Assembly (NCBI GenBank): GCA_021777995.1
Contig: JAJYCW010000014.1
Coordinates: 1-49,213 of the forward strand
Origin: a bacterium
GTDB lineage: Bacteria; Armatimonadota; Chthonomonadetes; Chthonomonadales; Chthonomonadaceae
Length of the DNA: 49,213 nt
Reading direction: 5' to 3'
Of the stretch, positions 27,467 through 36,661 are shown in pieces. The number at the start of each line of letters is the position of its first letter. Positions within the stretch are counted from its first letter, which is position 1. The notes beneath the pieces are model-generated. The model ran no database searches. It had not been told where the DNA came from and saw nothing but the letters and a program-made list of their open reading frames with translations. The position numbers and the translations under genes are program-made.

Positions 27467-28282
27467 GTGACCTTTGAAGAGCCTCTCTTTGGCAAAGTAG
27501 CAGTTATTGGCGTGGGTCTCCTTGGCGGTTCGCTGTGTTGTGATCTTGCCGCACGAAAGATTGCCGGGCAGATTTCCATATGGGATCCTAGCTCGCTGGT
27601 TCTGGAAGAAGCGTTGGCTAGGGGAATTGCTCATGTGGCGTGTGGGTCTGCGGCCGAAGCCGCGATGGCGGCCGATATCGTTGTTGCAGCACCACCACCG
27701 CAGCATATTCCCACTGTGCTTGCAGAAATAGCATCTGTTTCACCATCACCCGCGCTCATAACGGATCTTGGAAGCGTTAAGGCTACCGCATGTTCTGTTG
27801 GCGAGGGTCTCTTTGGTGAACGATTCGTTGGGGGGCACCCAATGGCTGGATCTGCCCGGTGCGGAATAGGGGCAGCGCACGAAGGGTTGTTCGAAGGAGC
27901 TGCTTGGGCGGTAGTGGGAAATGAAAGGCCCGTAGAGACGCCAGGGTCACCTGTAGCAGTTCTATGTACTTTAGTACGAGCAATTGGTGCAAAGCCTGTA
28001 TTGCTCACTGCACAGGAACACGATAGGTATACCGCACTAATAAGCCACTTACCACATATGCTCTCCTTTGCATACCAGACCCTTGTTGAGAATAGTGAGA
28101 ACGGTGTACCAGCTCTGCAGCTCGCAGGTGGCAGCTACAGGGATTTTTCTAGAATCTCTGCGTCTAACCGTGACCTCTGGAACGCAATATTTCGCGAAAA
28201 CCGGGCGGAACTTCGAGAGCTTGCCCAAAAATATGTTCAAAATTTGCAGGCTTTTTGTACCTGGTTGGATAATGATACGTAA
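27467..28282 (+). CDS. tyrA: Prephenate dehydrogenase
   Basis: 271 residues, GTG start seven bases after aroF. The NAD-binding motif IGVGLLGGSL is at residues 14-23, the conserved HPMAGS has His124, and the catalytic His is in LISHLPHML. It oxidises and decarboxylates prephenate to 4-hydroxyphenylpyruvate for tyrosine synthesis. No ACT domain is present, so feedback control probably lies in the DAHP synthase N-domain. Arogenate specificity cannot be ruled out. It ends 42 bases before a PhyH-type dioxygenase. Confidence 0.94.
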   Translation: MTFEEPLFGKVAVIGVGLLGGSLCCDLAARKIAGQISIWDPSSLVLEEALARGIAHVACGSAAEAAMAADIVVAAPPPQHIPTVLAEIASVSPSPALITDLGSVKATACSVGEGLFGERFVGGHPMAGSARCGIGAAHEGLFEGAAWAVVGNERPVETPGSPVAVLCTLVRAIGAKPVLLTAQEHDRYTALISHLPHMLSFAYQTLVENSENGVPALQLAGGSYRDFSRISASNRDLWNAIFRENRAELRELAQKYVQNLQAFCTWLDNDT

Positions 28283-28324
28283 TTCACTTGGACAACAATG
28301 TTCACTCTTCGAAAGGTAAACACT

Positions 28325-29104
28325 ATGTTAACTGACGCACAGTGGAAACAGTACGATGAGCAAGGCTACCTTCTACTTGGCCAGGTTGCTGATGCGGGTC
28401 AACTGAAGAACATGCAGGATCGAATCGATGATCTCATGCTGGGCAAAGTGCGATATCCCAACATGTATTTTCAACTCGATAGTGAAACAGGCGAATACAA
28501 AGACGTTCCTGGAGGTGGAGAGTGGACCGAAGCGACTCTTGACTACCGAAAGATTGAACTGCTCGAAATGGATCCTTACTTTCTAGAATACATTCAGCAT
28601 CCAGTTTATCGCGATATAACGAACAAGGTCTATGGTGAGAACGTCGCAATCTATCGCGCCATGTTTATGAATAAGCCTGCACACAAAGGAACGATCCTAC
28701 CTTACCATCAGGATGGAGGTGGTATTTGGGGTCTGGATCGCAATCCATTGATGACGGTATGGACAGCCCTTAACGACGCCACACGAGAAAATGGTTGTAT
28801 GCAAGTCGTGCCTGGTTCGCACAAGTTGGGTCTTTTAAGCGAATATGGGCACGTGATTTCTGAGGAGCACGAAAAGCAACACGCTCAAGAGGAAAAGTCC
28901 GTGTTCCTTGAGGCACGGTGTGGTGAAGCGATACTGCTACACAACTGGCTTCTCCATCGTTCCGGCGTTAATCATACCAGCCAACCACGACGCGCATTCA
29001 CGGTATGCTACATGGATGCTGAAACACGCAGCGTAAAGAGCGGGCACCAGTTCCCTCGCGTCTTTGGTGATGGCGCGCTCATTCCTCATGCAGCATTAAG
29101 TTAG
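28325..29104 (+). CDS. Phytanoyl-CoA dioxygenase (PhyH) family protein
   Basis: 259 residues from the ATG at 28325 (MLTDAQWKQYDEQGYLLL), preceded by GAAAGG; the ATG at 28298 lacks a ribosome site. The double-stranded beta-helix carries the Fe(II) facial triad: His128 and Asp130 in YHQDGG, and His211 in LLHRSGVN, with Arg downstream (QPRRAF) for 2-oxoglutarate. It is a non-haem iron 2-oxoglutarate oxygenase; the substrate is unknown, since bacterial PhyH enzymes hydroxylate many compounds. It sits between tyrA and a sugar-epimerase-like gene. It may form a pair with that gene, not with aromatic synthesis. Confidence 0.88.
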   Translation: MLTDAQWKQYDEQGYLLLGQVADAGQLKNMQDRIDDLMLGKVRYPNMYFQLDSETGEYKDVPGGGEWTEATLDYRKIELLEMDPYFLEYIQHPVYRDITNKVYGENVAIYRAMFMNKPAHKGTILPYHQDGGGIWGLDRNPLMTVWTALNDATRENGCMQVVPGSHKLGLLSEYGHVISEEHEKQHAQEEKSVFLEARCGEAILLHNWLLHRSGVNHTSQPRRAFTVCYMDAETRSVKSGHQFPRVFGDGALIPHAALS

Positions 29105-29131
29105 GGGTTGTGTGCGAGTAAGGAGTAATTG

Positions 29132-29995
29132 TTGCGAGTACTTGTAACGGGTGGCCATGGCAAAATTGGTGTTCTACAGACAGATGTCTTATTGCGTGCG
29201 GGGCACGTGGTTCGTACCCTGGACCGAACTGCGGCGCCTCGCAATACGCCTTGTGAGCATATTCCTGGTGACATTTGCGATCCCTATACCGTGCGCCGCG
29301 CAATGCAGGGAATGGATGCCGTTATTCACCTCGCGGCAATTCCTAATGACAGGCATGGTGCATCGCTTGAGGTTTTGAATGTGAACGTTCAGGGCACCTG
29401 GAACGTCCTTTTCGCTGCATTAGAAGCTGGGGTTCAACGGGTAATTGTTTTCTCTAGTGTGAACGCACTTGGGTGTGTAGGCGGCCGAAGGTTTGCCGAC
29501 TACCTGCCAATAGATGACCAGCATCCGCATTATCCTAACAGTCCATACCAGCTGTCGAAACATCTTCTAGAGGAGAGCTGTCGATCATTTAGTGAACGGT
29601 ATGGCCTTAATACCTTCTGTCTTCGACCCGTCTTCGTGGCCAATGCGGACGAATATCACTGGTTAAAGCATCGTGGTCGTCTGGATAATCACCACATGCA
29701 GGGCGAGTATTTTGCATATGTTGATAATCGTGATGTAGTGGATGCTGCAATGAGGTGCCTTAGTGCTGCAGCCACTGGATACCACGGCCTGTTGCTAACG
29801 GCAGAGGACACAGTACTTGATGTGACAACATCGGAAGCAGCATTACACTGTTATCCAGGTGCAACCTGGAGGGAGAGTCTGGACGGGTATACAAAAGACA
29901 ACCCTTATCGATCGTTCTTTAAGTGCAGCGCGGCATATGATTTGCTGGGCTGGAAGGCCGTTCACAGCTGGCGCGACTCAGACGAAATAACATAG
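29132..29995 (+). CDS. NAD-dependent epimerase/dehydratase (extended SDR)
   Basis: 287 residues from a TTG at 29132, six bases after AAGGAG (another TTG directly precedes it). The Rossmann motif is GGHGKIG at about residues 7-13. The catalytic pair is Tyr139/Lys143 in SPYQLSK, with FSSVN as the Ser/Thr strand. The lack of long insertions and the C-terminal DxxDxxL-like pattern suggest a uronate dehydrogenase or nucleoside-sugar epimerase relative; the substrate cannot be read. It starts 27 bases after the PhyH gene. Confidence 0.87.
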   Translation: MRVLVTGGHGKIGVLQTDVLLRAGHVVRTLDRTAAPRNTPCEHIPGDICDPYTVRRAMQGMDAVIHLAAIPNDRHGASLEVLNVNVQGTWNVLFAALEAGVQRVIVFSSVNALGCVGGRRFADYLPIDDQHPHYPNSPYQLSKHLLEESCRSFSERYGLNTFCLRPVFVANADEYHWLKHRGRLDNHHMQGEYFAYVDNRDVVDAAMRCLSAAATGYHGLLLTAEDTVLDVTTSEAALHCYPGATWRESLDGYTKDNPYRSFFKCSAAYDLLGWKAVHSWRDSDEIT

Positions 29996-30037
29996 TAGGC
30001 GCGAGAGCAGGTAAGAGTTCCAGCCGTCGCAAGAGGT

Positions 30038-31189
30038 TTATCGTTGTCTTACGCGTTCGACGATTCGTGTAATCGCGGTAGCTGTGCGGTCTATTTCCTC
30101 AACCGTTGTACCGCGCCCTAATGAAAGCCGCACTCCTGCAGCGGCCTCGGTATTGGTAAACCCCAGCGCCCGCAGTACATGAGATGGCTCTATGGAACCT
30201 GATGAGCATGCGGCTCCACTTGATGCACAAATTCCTTCCCTGTCAAGATTCATCAGTAGCGTTGGCCCTTCAACCCCTTGCACTGCGAAATTAACAATGT
30301 TGGGCAGCAGTGGATCTTCGCCGTGAAGCTGTAATCCTGAGATAGTGTTTGTCATTGATTCAATAAGGCGAGCCCTCAGAATTGAGACACGCCTGGCATC
30401 GTCTAAACGGCGAGTTTTCAGTAGGCGTGCAGCGGCACCAAAACCAACGATTGCTGCTACGTTTTCAGTACCTGCTCGCTTTTCGCGCTCCTGGCTGCCA
30501 CCCACTAACTGCGGTGCTACCGTGCAACCTTGTTTAATATATAATGCGCCAACACCCTTTGGTCCATAGATTTTGTGGCCAGAAATTGCACATGTGTCAC
30601 ACTGCAACAGGCGAACATTTACCTCCAGCCATGGAAGGCTCTGTACAGCATCCACATGGAAAGTAGCCTCCACGGCTTTTGCCGCGGCTGCAGCTGCGGC
30701 AACATCCTGTATGGTACCAAGTTCATTATTGCCGTGCATGCAGGTGACGAGTGCAGTCTCACTGTTCACCACACTTTCCCATGCGGAAGGTGGGATGTGC
30801 CCCGTTTTGTCGGGGTGTGCCGTTGCAACAGACCAGCCGCGTTCCTGCAGTAGGTGAATAGCATTTAGAACCGCGTGATGTTCTATTGCGCTAGCTGCAA
30901 TAGACCGGCGGTTGCGGCTTTCCACAGCGCATGCGCCAAAAATAGCCAGATTGTCGGCCTCAGTGCCGCCGCTTGTGAAAGTCACCTCGCTGAAGTCGGC
31001 TCCTAGCAGGTCAGCGACCAACTCGCGCGCAGTGTCGACTGCTGCACGTGCGGCCCGCCCAACGGAATGGATGCTGGACGGGTTACCGGCAGAGGCTGTA
31101 TTTGTGAGCCATGGGAGCATTGCGTCCAGCACCTCGGGGTCAAGAGGAGTGCTGGCGGCACTATCCATGTAAATCACCGGCGCGCTCAT
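30038..31189 (-). CDS. Cysteine desulfurase (NifS/IscS class V aminotransferase)
   Basis: 383 residues. YMDSAASTPLDPEVL start, SGGTEADNLAI for the PLP phosphate, the Schiff-base Lys206 in SGHKIYGPKG, and the sulfur-carrying Cys328 in SSGAACSSGS. These define a group I NifS/IscS enzyme, which releases sulfur from cysteine for iron-sulfur clusters or tRNA thiolation; some members also act on selenocysteine. No iscU, iscR or mnmA is next to it, so the acceptor is not indicated. It is on the minus strand, 60 bases downstream of an esterase gene. Confidence 0.93.
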   Translation of the reverse strand: MSAPVIYMDSAASTPLDPEVLDAMLPWLTNTASAGNPSSIHSVGRAARAAVDTARELVADLLGADFSEVTFTSGGTEADNLAIFGACAVESRNRRSIAASAIEHHAVLNAIHLLQERGWSVATAHPDKTGHIPPSAWESVVNSETALVTCMHGNNELGTIQDVAAAAAAAKAVEATFHVDAVQSLPWLEVNVRLLQCDTCAISGHKIYGPKGVGALYIKQGCTVAPQLVGGSQEREKRAGTENVAAIVGFGAAARLLKTRRLDDARRVSILRARLIESMTNTISGLQLHGEDPLLPNIVNFAVQGVEGPTLLMNLDREGICASSGAACSSGSIEPSHVLRALGFTNTEAAAGVRLSLGRGTTVEEIDRTATAITRIVERVRQR

Positions 31190-31249
31190 GAAGTTATGAT
31201 CCCGCGTTGCGTTTCCATCAGCATGTATTGGGTGATGTAAGACTCTCGT

Positions 31250-32209
31250 TCACAGCTTTGCCAGGAAGTCGTAGATCATATCTTTACAACCAGGAAGGCC
31301 CTCATGCCCATAGTCCGGATAAATAATCACCTTTTTAGGACTGGTGATCTTATTATATGCGGCAAATTGACTGGAGGGTGGACAGATAGTGTCCATAAGC
31401 CCGGTGAACATGAGTACCTCTGCCTTGATACGGGATGCAAGGTGCTGAATATCGATGTACCCTAATCGGGTAAAGATCTCTTCCTCGCGCTGATGCATCG
31501 GGTCGAAATGGCGAAAGAAGGTACGCAGTTCCTCGTAGGCTGCTACGGAAAGGTCCATCTCCCAAACCCGCTTGTAATCACACAAAAATGGATATTCCGG
31601 AGCGGCTCGTCGAATGGAGGGCTCGAGAGCCGCGCACGCTAGTGTGAGACCACCGCCCTGGGAACCGCCCGTGCACCCAATCCGGTTCGCATCCACTTCC
31701 TCCATTGAACCCACAATGCGAGCAAGTTGCGCGGTATCAAGAAACATATTGCGATAGTACAAATTTTCTGGTGCGTGGTCGAGACCCCGGATAATATGAC
31801 CGCGAAGAGTTGTGCCTCTAACGCCTTCGCTGTTATCGCTGAGGCCACCCTGACCCCGACAATCTAGTGCCGCCACACTAAACCCGCGGGCCACGTAGCC
31901 CAGCCGATCACACCACTCGCCACTGTTCATGGAGTATCCGTGAAAGAATAGTACTGCTGGATGCGGCTCTTTAACATGCTTCGGGCGGAGATATTTGGCG
32001 TGAACCCTTGAACCTCCCACACCTGTGAAGTACAAATGAAAACACTCTGCAAAAGGTGCATCGAGGGCGTGCGGTACTAATTCCACCTGTGGATCCAATG
32101 CATGCATTTCTGCCAGAGCTTTGTCCCAGTATTCATCGAAATTATCTGGCCTGGGGTTGATGCCTTCATAATTGTGAAGTTTTTGCAACGGCATATCTAC
32201 AAGCGGCAT
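31250..32209 (-). CDS. Acetyl xylan esterase / cephalosporin-C deacetylase family (AXE1)
   Basis: 319 residues, normal for CE7 esterases. The alpha/beta hydrolase triad is visible: Ser183 in GGSQGGG, Asp273 in GLMDTICPP and His302 in DYGHEG. The CE7 signature RGQGG is present (DCRGQGGLSD). CE7 enzymes remove acetyl groups from xylo-oligosaccharides and cephalosporins; they are usually cytoplasmic hexamers, and no signal peptide is seen. AAGGAG precedes the ATG. Along with the nearby galactosidase it suggests plant-polysaccharide use. Confidence 0.93.
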   Translation of the reverse strand: MPLVDMPLQKLHNYEGINPRPDNFDEYWDKALAEMHALDPQVELVPHALDAPFAECFHLYFTGVGGSRVHAKYLRPKHVKEPHPAVLFFHGYSMNSGEWCDRLGYVARGFSVAALDCRGQGGLSDNSEGVRGTTLRGHIIRGLDHAPENLYYRNMFLDTAQLARIVGSMEEVDANRIGCTGGSQGGGLTLACAALEPSIRRAAPEYPFLCDYKRVWEMDLSVAAYEELRTFFRHFDPMHQREEEIFTRLGYIDIQHLASRIKAEVLMFTGLMDTICPPSSQFAAYNKITSPKKVIIYPDYGHEGLPGCKDMIYDFLAKL

Positions 32210-32425
32210 AGTGACTCCTTAACTATTGGGAAATAATTCCATAGATCGTGTGCGATTATACTTCTGCTCCTAATGCGATAAATCCTTCTTATCTGTACCT
32301 CAATAGAGTGTAGTGTTCTGTAACAATTCTCTATGGATAAAACGAGTACCTGCAACCTGGGCAGACTTTATTGATGGTAATACGTCGCACGGATGGTTAA
32401 AAATCCGCTATTTGGAGGACAAAAG

Positions 32426-32449
32426 TGGATATGTGCATCCAAATATCCA
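32426..32449. promoter_or_regulatory. Palindromic operator candidate upstream of the NO reductase
   Basis: TGGATAT (32426-32432) and ATATCCA (32443-32449) form a perfect 7-bp inverted repeat with a 10-base spacer; TGGAT (32426-32430) also pairs with the ATCCA inside the spacer. A TATAAT -10 lies just after it (32452-32457), so a bound regulator would cover the -35 region. The arms do not match the FNR/DNR consensus. A repressor such as an Rrf2-type NO sensor would fit but is not identified. Confidence 0.5.
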
Positions 32450-32474
32450 AGTATAATAATCCTGTGCGTTCGCG

Positions 32475-32488
32475 CTGGACATATCCAG
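32475..32488. promoter_or_regulatory. Second TGGA...TCCA inverted repeat before the NO reductase
   Basis: CTGGACATATCCAG has 5-bp arms (CTGGA/TCCAG) around CATA and shares the TGGA/TCCA half sites of the element at 32426-32449. It would lie just downstream of the predicted transcription start, 30 bases before the start codon. Confidence 0.4.
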
Positions 32489-32517
32489 TTCACGGAATAT
32501 AAATGGAGCAAATTCCT

Positions 32518-34824
32518 ATGAGTTACAGAAGATTATGGTTAGGTCTATTTGCGGTGATCGCCTGTTCGTTTGCGGTGCTCGTGTACTACGGTAGGGAGAT
32601 ATACATTGAGGCACCACCAACTCCGTTACGTGTTGTTGCAGCTAATGGGGCTGTACTGTTTACGCGACACGACATCAAGAGTGGCCAGAACGTCTGGGAA
32701 TCTATTGGTGGACAAGAGGTTGGGACCGTGTGGGGCCACGGGGCGTACGTCGCGCCGGACTGGTCTGCGGATTGGCTTCACCGTGAATGTACCGCCTTGC
32801 TCAATAAGTGGGCGGTTTCGGATGGCGCGGCATCGTATGCTGCCCTGTCGCCAGAACAGCAGGCGGCATTAAGAGAACGCTTACAGCTTTCAATTCGTGC
32901 GAACACGTTTAACCCAGAGACCAGGGTGCTCACCGTAAGCAATGACATTGCGTGGGCGATCAATAAAACTACAGGTCATTACGAGGCCCTTTTCGGACGG
33001 GATCCCGCGCTAAATGCGCTGCGGAAAGATTATGCTATTCCTCCCAACAGCATCAAAACCGAGGCGAGACGGCGGGAGATAAGCGCATTTTTCTTTTGGG
33101 CCGCCTGGTCGTGTAGCACAGACAGGCCGGGACAATTGATAACCTACACAAACAATTGGCCCGCAGAGCCCCTCATAGGCAATAAACCAACAGCATCAAT
33201 GATCATCTGGAGCATCATAAGTGTCGTGGTATTATTAGCCGGCATAGGCGCCCTTGCCTGGCACTACATGGCGATGCGGTCCCGCGAGGAGCCAGCGCCC
33301 GCGGCACCAGAGTCGGATCCATTACTGCACATCAACATGACACCATCGATGGTTGCAACTCTGAAATACTTCTGGGTGGTAGTAGTGCTCATTTGTCTGC
33401 AGGTCCTGATGGGTATCATCACCGCGCATTATGGCGTTGAAGGAAACAGTTTTTACGGTATACCCCTTGATAGGTGGCTGCCCTATGCCGTAACAAGAAC
33501 ATGGCACCTGCAACTTGGAATATTCTGGATAGCAACAGCATGGCTTGCTACTGGACTGTTTATAGCGCCGGCGGTTTCTGGCCATGAACCGAAATACCAG
33601 GCTATTGGTGTAAATCTACTTTTCGGTGCCCTGCTCGTCATCGTAGGGGGCAGCATGGTGGGTCAGTGGCTTGGAGTGGAACAGCGACTGGGTAATACAG
33701 CAAATTTCTGGTTTGGGCACCAGGGGTATGAATACGTTGATTTGGGACGGTTTTGGCAGATATTTCTCTTCGCGGGACTGATCATCTGGCTCGGTTTAAT
33801 GCTAAGTGCATTGTGGCCGGCACTAAAAGCTCCCAGTGAACACCGAAGCCTTTTGTCACTGTTCACGTTATCCTGCGTTGCAATAGCCGGTTTCTATGGC
33901 GCCGGTCTCGCATGGGGACAACACACGAATTTGTCGGTGGAGGAATACTGGCGTTGGTGGGTTGTACACCTGTGGGTGGAGGGCTTTTTTGAGGTTTTTG
34001 CCGTTACAGTCATTGCCTTCCTCTTTGTTCGCATGGGGTTGTTGCGCTTGGTGACCGTAACTACGTCGACCTTATTTGCCACGGCAGTCTTCCTGGCTGG
34101 CGGTATCATCGGCACCATGCACCACCTCTATTTTACAGGAACTCCTACAGGTGTGCTCGCACTGGGAGCTTCGTTCTCCGCACTGGAGGTAGTGCCTTTA
34201 ACGCTAATAGGGTTTGAGGCAATTGAAAACCTGGGCCTGATAAAGAGTGCCCGATGGGTGGAGGCTTACAGATGGCCCATCCTATTTTTCATAGCAGTAT
34301 CTTTTTGGAACCTTGTGGGTGCAGGAGTATTCGGCTTCCTCATTAATCCACCCATTTCGCTCTACTACGTTCAGGGGCTTAACACAACTCCAGTACATGC
34401 TCATACGGCGCTCTTTGGAGTATACGGTATGCTCGGTATTGGGCTTATGTTATTCTGTCTTCGCAGTATGACCGTGCGTTCAAAGTGGAATTCCAGAAGC
34501 CTGCAGATCGCGTTTTGGTGCCTAAACATTGGAGTAGGTGCCATGGCAGTCTTGAGCTTGTTGCCAATTGGCATACTTCAAATGAATGCAAGCATAACGC
34601 ACGGCTACTGGTTTGCAAGGTCTGCTCCGTTTATGCAGCAACCAATTATGCAGACACTAAGGTGGATGAGGGTAATTGGTGATGTAACATTCAGCGTTGG
34701 TGTGCTTGCCCTTGTGTACTTCATTGCCGGTATCAAGATGGGATGGTCATTGCAACCAGAGCTAGGCACTGTAGATGTTAACGCCCGGTCAATTGGTACA
34801 CATGGCGAAGTAATAACCAATTAA
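32518..34824 (+). CDS. norZ: Quinol-dependent nitric oxide reductase (qNOR, NorB/NorZ)
   Basis: 768 residues from the ATG at 32518 (MSYRRLWLG), which has GGAG nine bases upstream; an ATG five codons earlier has none. qNOR architecture: an N-terminal membrane helix, a periplasmic cytochrome-c-like domain without a CxxCH haem site (about 30-225), then about twelve membrane helices. Metal ligands: His330 (WHLQLG), His484 and Glu488 (VVHLWVEG), His535/His536 (MHHLYFTG) and His627/His629 (HAHTALFG). It reduces 2 NO to N2O with electrons from quinol, for NO detoxification or denitrification. No norC or norD/Q is near, in keeping with the single-subunit type. Confidence 0.95.
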   Translation: MSYRRLWLGLFAVIACSFAVLVYYGREIYIEAPPTPLRVVAANGAVLFTRHDIKSGQNVWESIGGQEVGTVWGHGAYVAPDWSADWLHRECTALLNKWAVSDGAASYAALSPEQQAALRERLQLSIRANTFNPETRVLTVSNDIAWAINKTTGHYEALFGRDPALNALRKDYAIPPNSIKTEARRREISAFFFWAAWSCSTDRPGQLITYTNNWPAEPLIGNKPTASMIIWSIISVVVLLAGIGALAWHYMAMRSREEPAPAAPESDPLLHINMTPSMVATLKYFWVVVVLICLQVLMGIITAHYGVEGNSFYGIPLDRWLPYAVTRTWHLQLGIFWIATAWLATGLFIAPAVSGHEPKYQAIGVNLLFGALLVIVGGSMVGQWLGVEQRLGNTANFWFGHQGYEYVDLGRFWQIFLFAGLIIWLGLMLSALWPALKAPSEHRSLLSLFTLSCVAIAGFYGAGLAWGQHTNLSVEEYWRWWVVHLWVEGFFEVFAVTVIAFLFVRMGLLRLVTVTTSTLFATAVFLAGGIIGTMHHLYFTGTPTGVLALGASFSALEVVPLTLIGFEAIENLGLIKSARWVEAYRWPILFFIAVSFWNLVGAGVFGFLINPPISLYYVQGLNTTPVHAHTALFGVYGMLGIGLMLFCLRSMTVRSKWNSRSLQIAFWCLNIGVGAMAVLSLLPIGILQMNASITHGYWFARSAPFMQQPIMQTLRWMRVIGDVTFSVGVLALVYFIAGIKMGWSLQPELGTVDVNARSIGTHGEVITN

Positions 34825-35010
34825 TCGGCGGGCCAAGATCGGCGCCGCGGGTAGGTAGTTCCATGCCGTACTCGCGGTAGCCGATAGTTGGCATGTGCTT
34901 GTTATCCTGGCCTAAGTCTTGCGTTTGAGCGTGGATGAGCGAATATCTAACGAAAACTAAGTAAAATATTAAGCGCTTCGACACAAATCTGCTGAACCGA
35001 GGTTTCAACC

Positions 35011-36645
35011 TTGCTAACTCGTATCCTGCGATTTTATGTTCGCCAATATGTGCCCGTGTTCGGCGCAATTGCTCTCTGCACATCGCCCTGCAAGGCACAG
35101 CCCGCGCAAGTCACAGCGCCGGTGTTGCGCCCACCCTTCGTATTTGGAGCGTACCCAAATTCAACCGTCATACTTCCTATTACCGCACATGCGCAGGGAC
35201 AGGTTTCATACTCGGCAGTCCACCTGCCAGCTGGACTTCACATTAGTCATACAACTGGTTCGATCACCGGACTAACAACTCATCGTGGTGTGTTTCATTT
35301 CTCTGTAACAGCTTCCAATTTCAAAGGGAGAATGACACATGAATACACCTTAAATGTGGGCAGCAGGGTAGCGTTAACACCGCCTATGGGTTGGAATAGT
35401 TATGATTACTATGGTGACAGGGTTAACGAGGCGCAGGTCCTGATAAATGCGCAATACCTCCACCGTTACCTCCAACAATTTGGGTGGAACACCATCGTGG
35501 TAGATTACCGGTGGTACGATGGTAACGCAGATCCTGAACCCGACAATGGTGCGCCCGGTGAATCCCTCAGTATGGACAGATACGGGAGGCTTATACCCGC
35601 CGCGGACCGCTTTCCTTCCGCAGGAAGCTCGAACGGATTCCGATTATTGGCCAGTAGGCTGCACGCCATGGGATTGAGATTTGGAATCCACATTATGCGG
35701 GGTATTCCACGCCTTGCAGTTGAAGAGAACCTGCCGATTGCAGGTTCTAAATTCCACGCGCGGGATGCCGCTAACATGCATGACAACTGCTCTTGGTGCC
35801 CCGACATGTACGGCGTACGTGGCAATACGCCAGCTGGTCGCGCCTATTACCTCAGTATCTTCAAACTGTATGCGTCCTGGGGTGTGGATTTTGTCAAGAT
35901 GGACGATACGTCGCAACCCTACCATACTGATGAGATCAATGCAGTACACGATGCCATTTTGCATTGTGGAAGATCAATCACCTTGAGCCTCTCTCCCGGA
36001 GAGACGCCAATACAGGACGGGTCGCATGTGATGATGCGTGCAAATATGTGGCGCGTATCTGGCGACTTCTGGGACAACTGGATGTCGCTAGACCACGAAT
36101 TTACATTGGCGCGAAGGTGGCAGGACTACGTTGGTCCTGGTCACTGGCCCGATGCGGACATGCTGCCACTAGGGCATCTCTCCATGGGAGGGAGGCCCGT
36201 TGGGCCGGACCGAATGACGAACTTTACAGTCGACGAACAACGGATGCTACTCAGCTTCTGGTCGTTATTGCCATCACCACTGATGCTTGGTGGCTTCCTG
36301 CCAGATCTACCCGCTGTCACTCGTCAGATGCTGGATAACCCGCTCCTCATTGCGATCAACCAGGACAGCGCAGGACGGCCAGCTCGCCTCATTGGTAACG
36401 CGGGCCCACTTGAAATCTGGGCACGTCAGTTGTCTGGCGGGAAGGAAGCCGTAGGATTTTTTAACCGAGGCCCAAAATTGGCAAAGTTGAACGTCTCGTT
36501 AGCAACATTGGGGATTAAAGCGACCAGTTTGGCCATTAATGTTTGGGACGATAGCAAAACGAAAGTGACAACTAACGGTAGGGTAGGAGGAGTGCTTGCG
36601 CCTCACAGTGCTGCCCTATTTCTGCTCACTGTCCAACGCAAGTAG
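35011..36645 (+). CDS. Secreted GH27-type alpha-galactosidase with N-terminal Ig-like domain
   Basis: 544 residues from a TTG with CGAGG upstream. Residues 1-30 are a signal peptide (GAIALCTSPCKAQ). Residues about 45-120 are a He_PIG/cadherin-like Ig domain (LPAGLHISHTTGSITG). The GH27 barrel starts LTPPMGWNSYDYYGD; the nucleophile is probably Asp298 in FVKMDD and the acid/base Asp352 in SGDFWDNW. HWPDADML and SPLMLGGFL are also family hallmarks. It should release terminal alpha-galactose or a related sugar (alpha-N-acetylgalactosaminidase or arabinopyranosidase are alternatives). It converges with the BatA-like gene, 16 bases apart. Confidence 0.9.
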   Translation: MLTRILRFYVRQYVPVFGAIALCTSPCKAQPAQVTAPVLRPPFVFGAYPNSTVILPITAHAQGQVSYSAVHLPAGLHISHTTGSITGLTTHRGVFHFSVTASNFKGRMTHEYTLNVGSRVALTPPMGWNSYDYYGDRVNEAQVLINAQYLHRYLQQFGWNTIVVDYRWYDGNADPEPDNGAPGESLSMDRYGRLIPAADRFPSAGSSNGFRLLASRLHAMGLRFGIHIMRGIPRLAVEENLPIAGSKFHARDAANMHDNCSWCPDMYGVRGNTPAGRAYYLSIFKLYASWGVDFVKMDDTSQPYHTDEINAVHDAILHCGRSITLSLSPGETPIQDGSHVMMRANMWRVSGDFWDNWMSLDHEFTLARRWQDYVGPGHWPDADMLPLGHLSMGGRPVGPDRMTNFTVDEQRMLLSFWSLLPSPLMLGGFLPDLPAVTRQMLDNPLLIAINQDSAGRPARLIGNAGPLEIWARQLSGGKEAVGFFNRGPKLAKLNVSLATLGIKATSLAINVWDDSKTKVTTNGRVGGVLAPHSAALFLLTVQRK

Positions 36646-36661
36646 TTAGGAGCTCTGTTGG

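Larger units (their letters stand above)
32210..32517. other. 308-base divergent intergenic region, esterase / NO reductase
   Basis: It contains the palindromic elements at 32426-32449 and 32475-32488 with a TATAAT (32452-32457) for the NO reductase. On the minus strand a TATAAT (32260-32255) could serve the esterase. No gene is supported. Confidence 0.5.
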
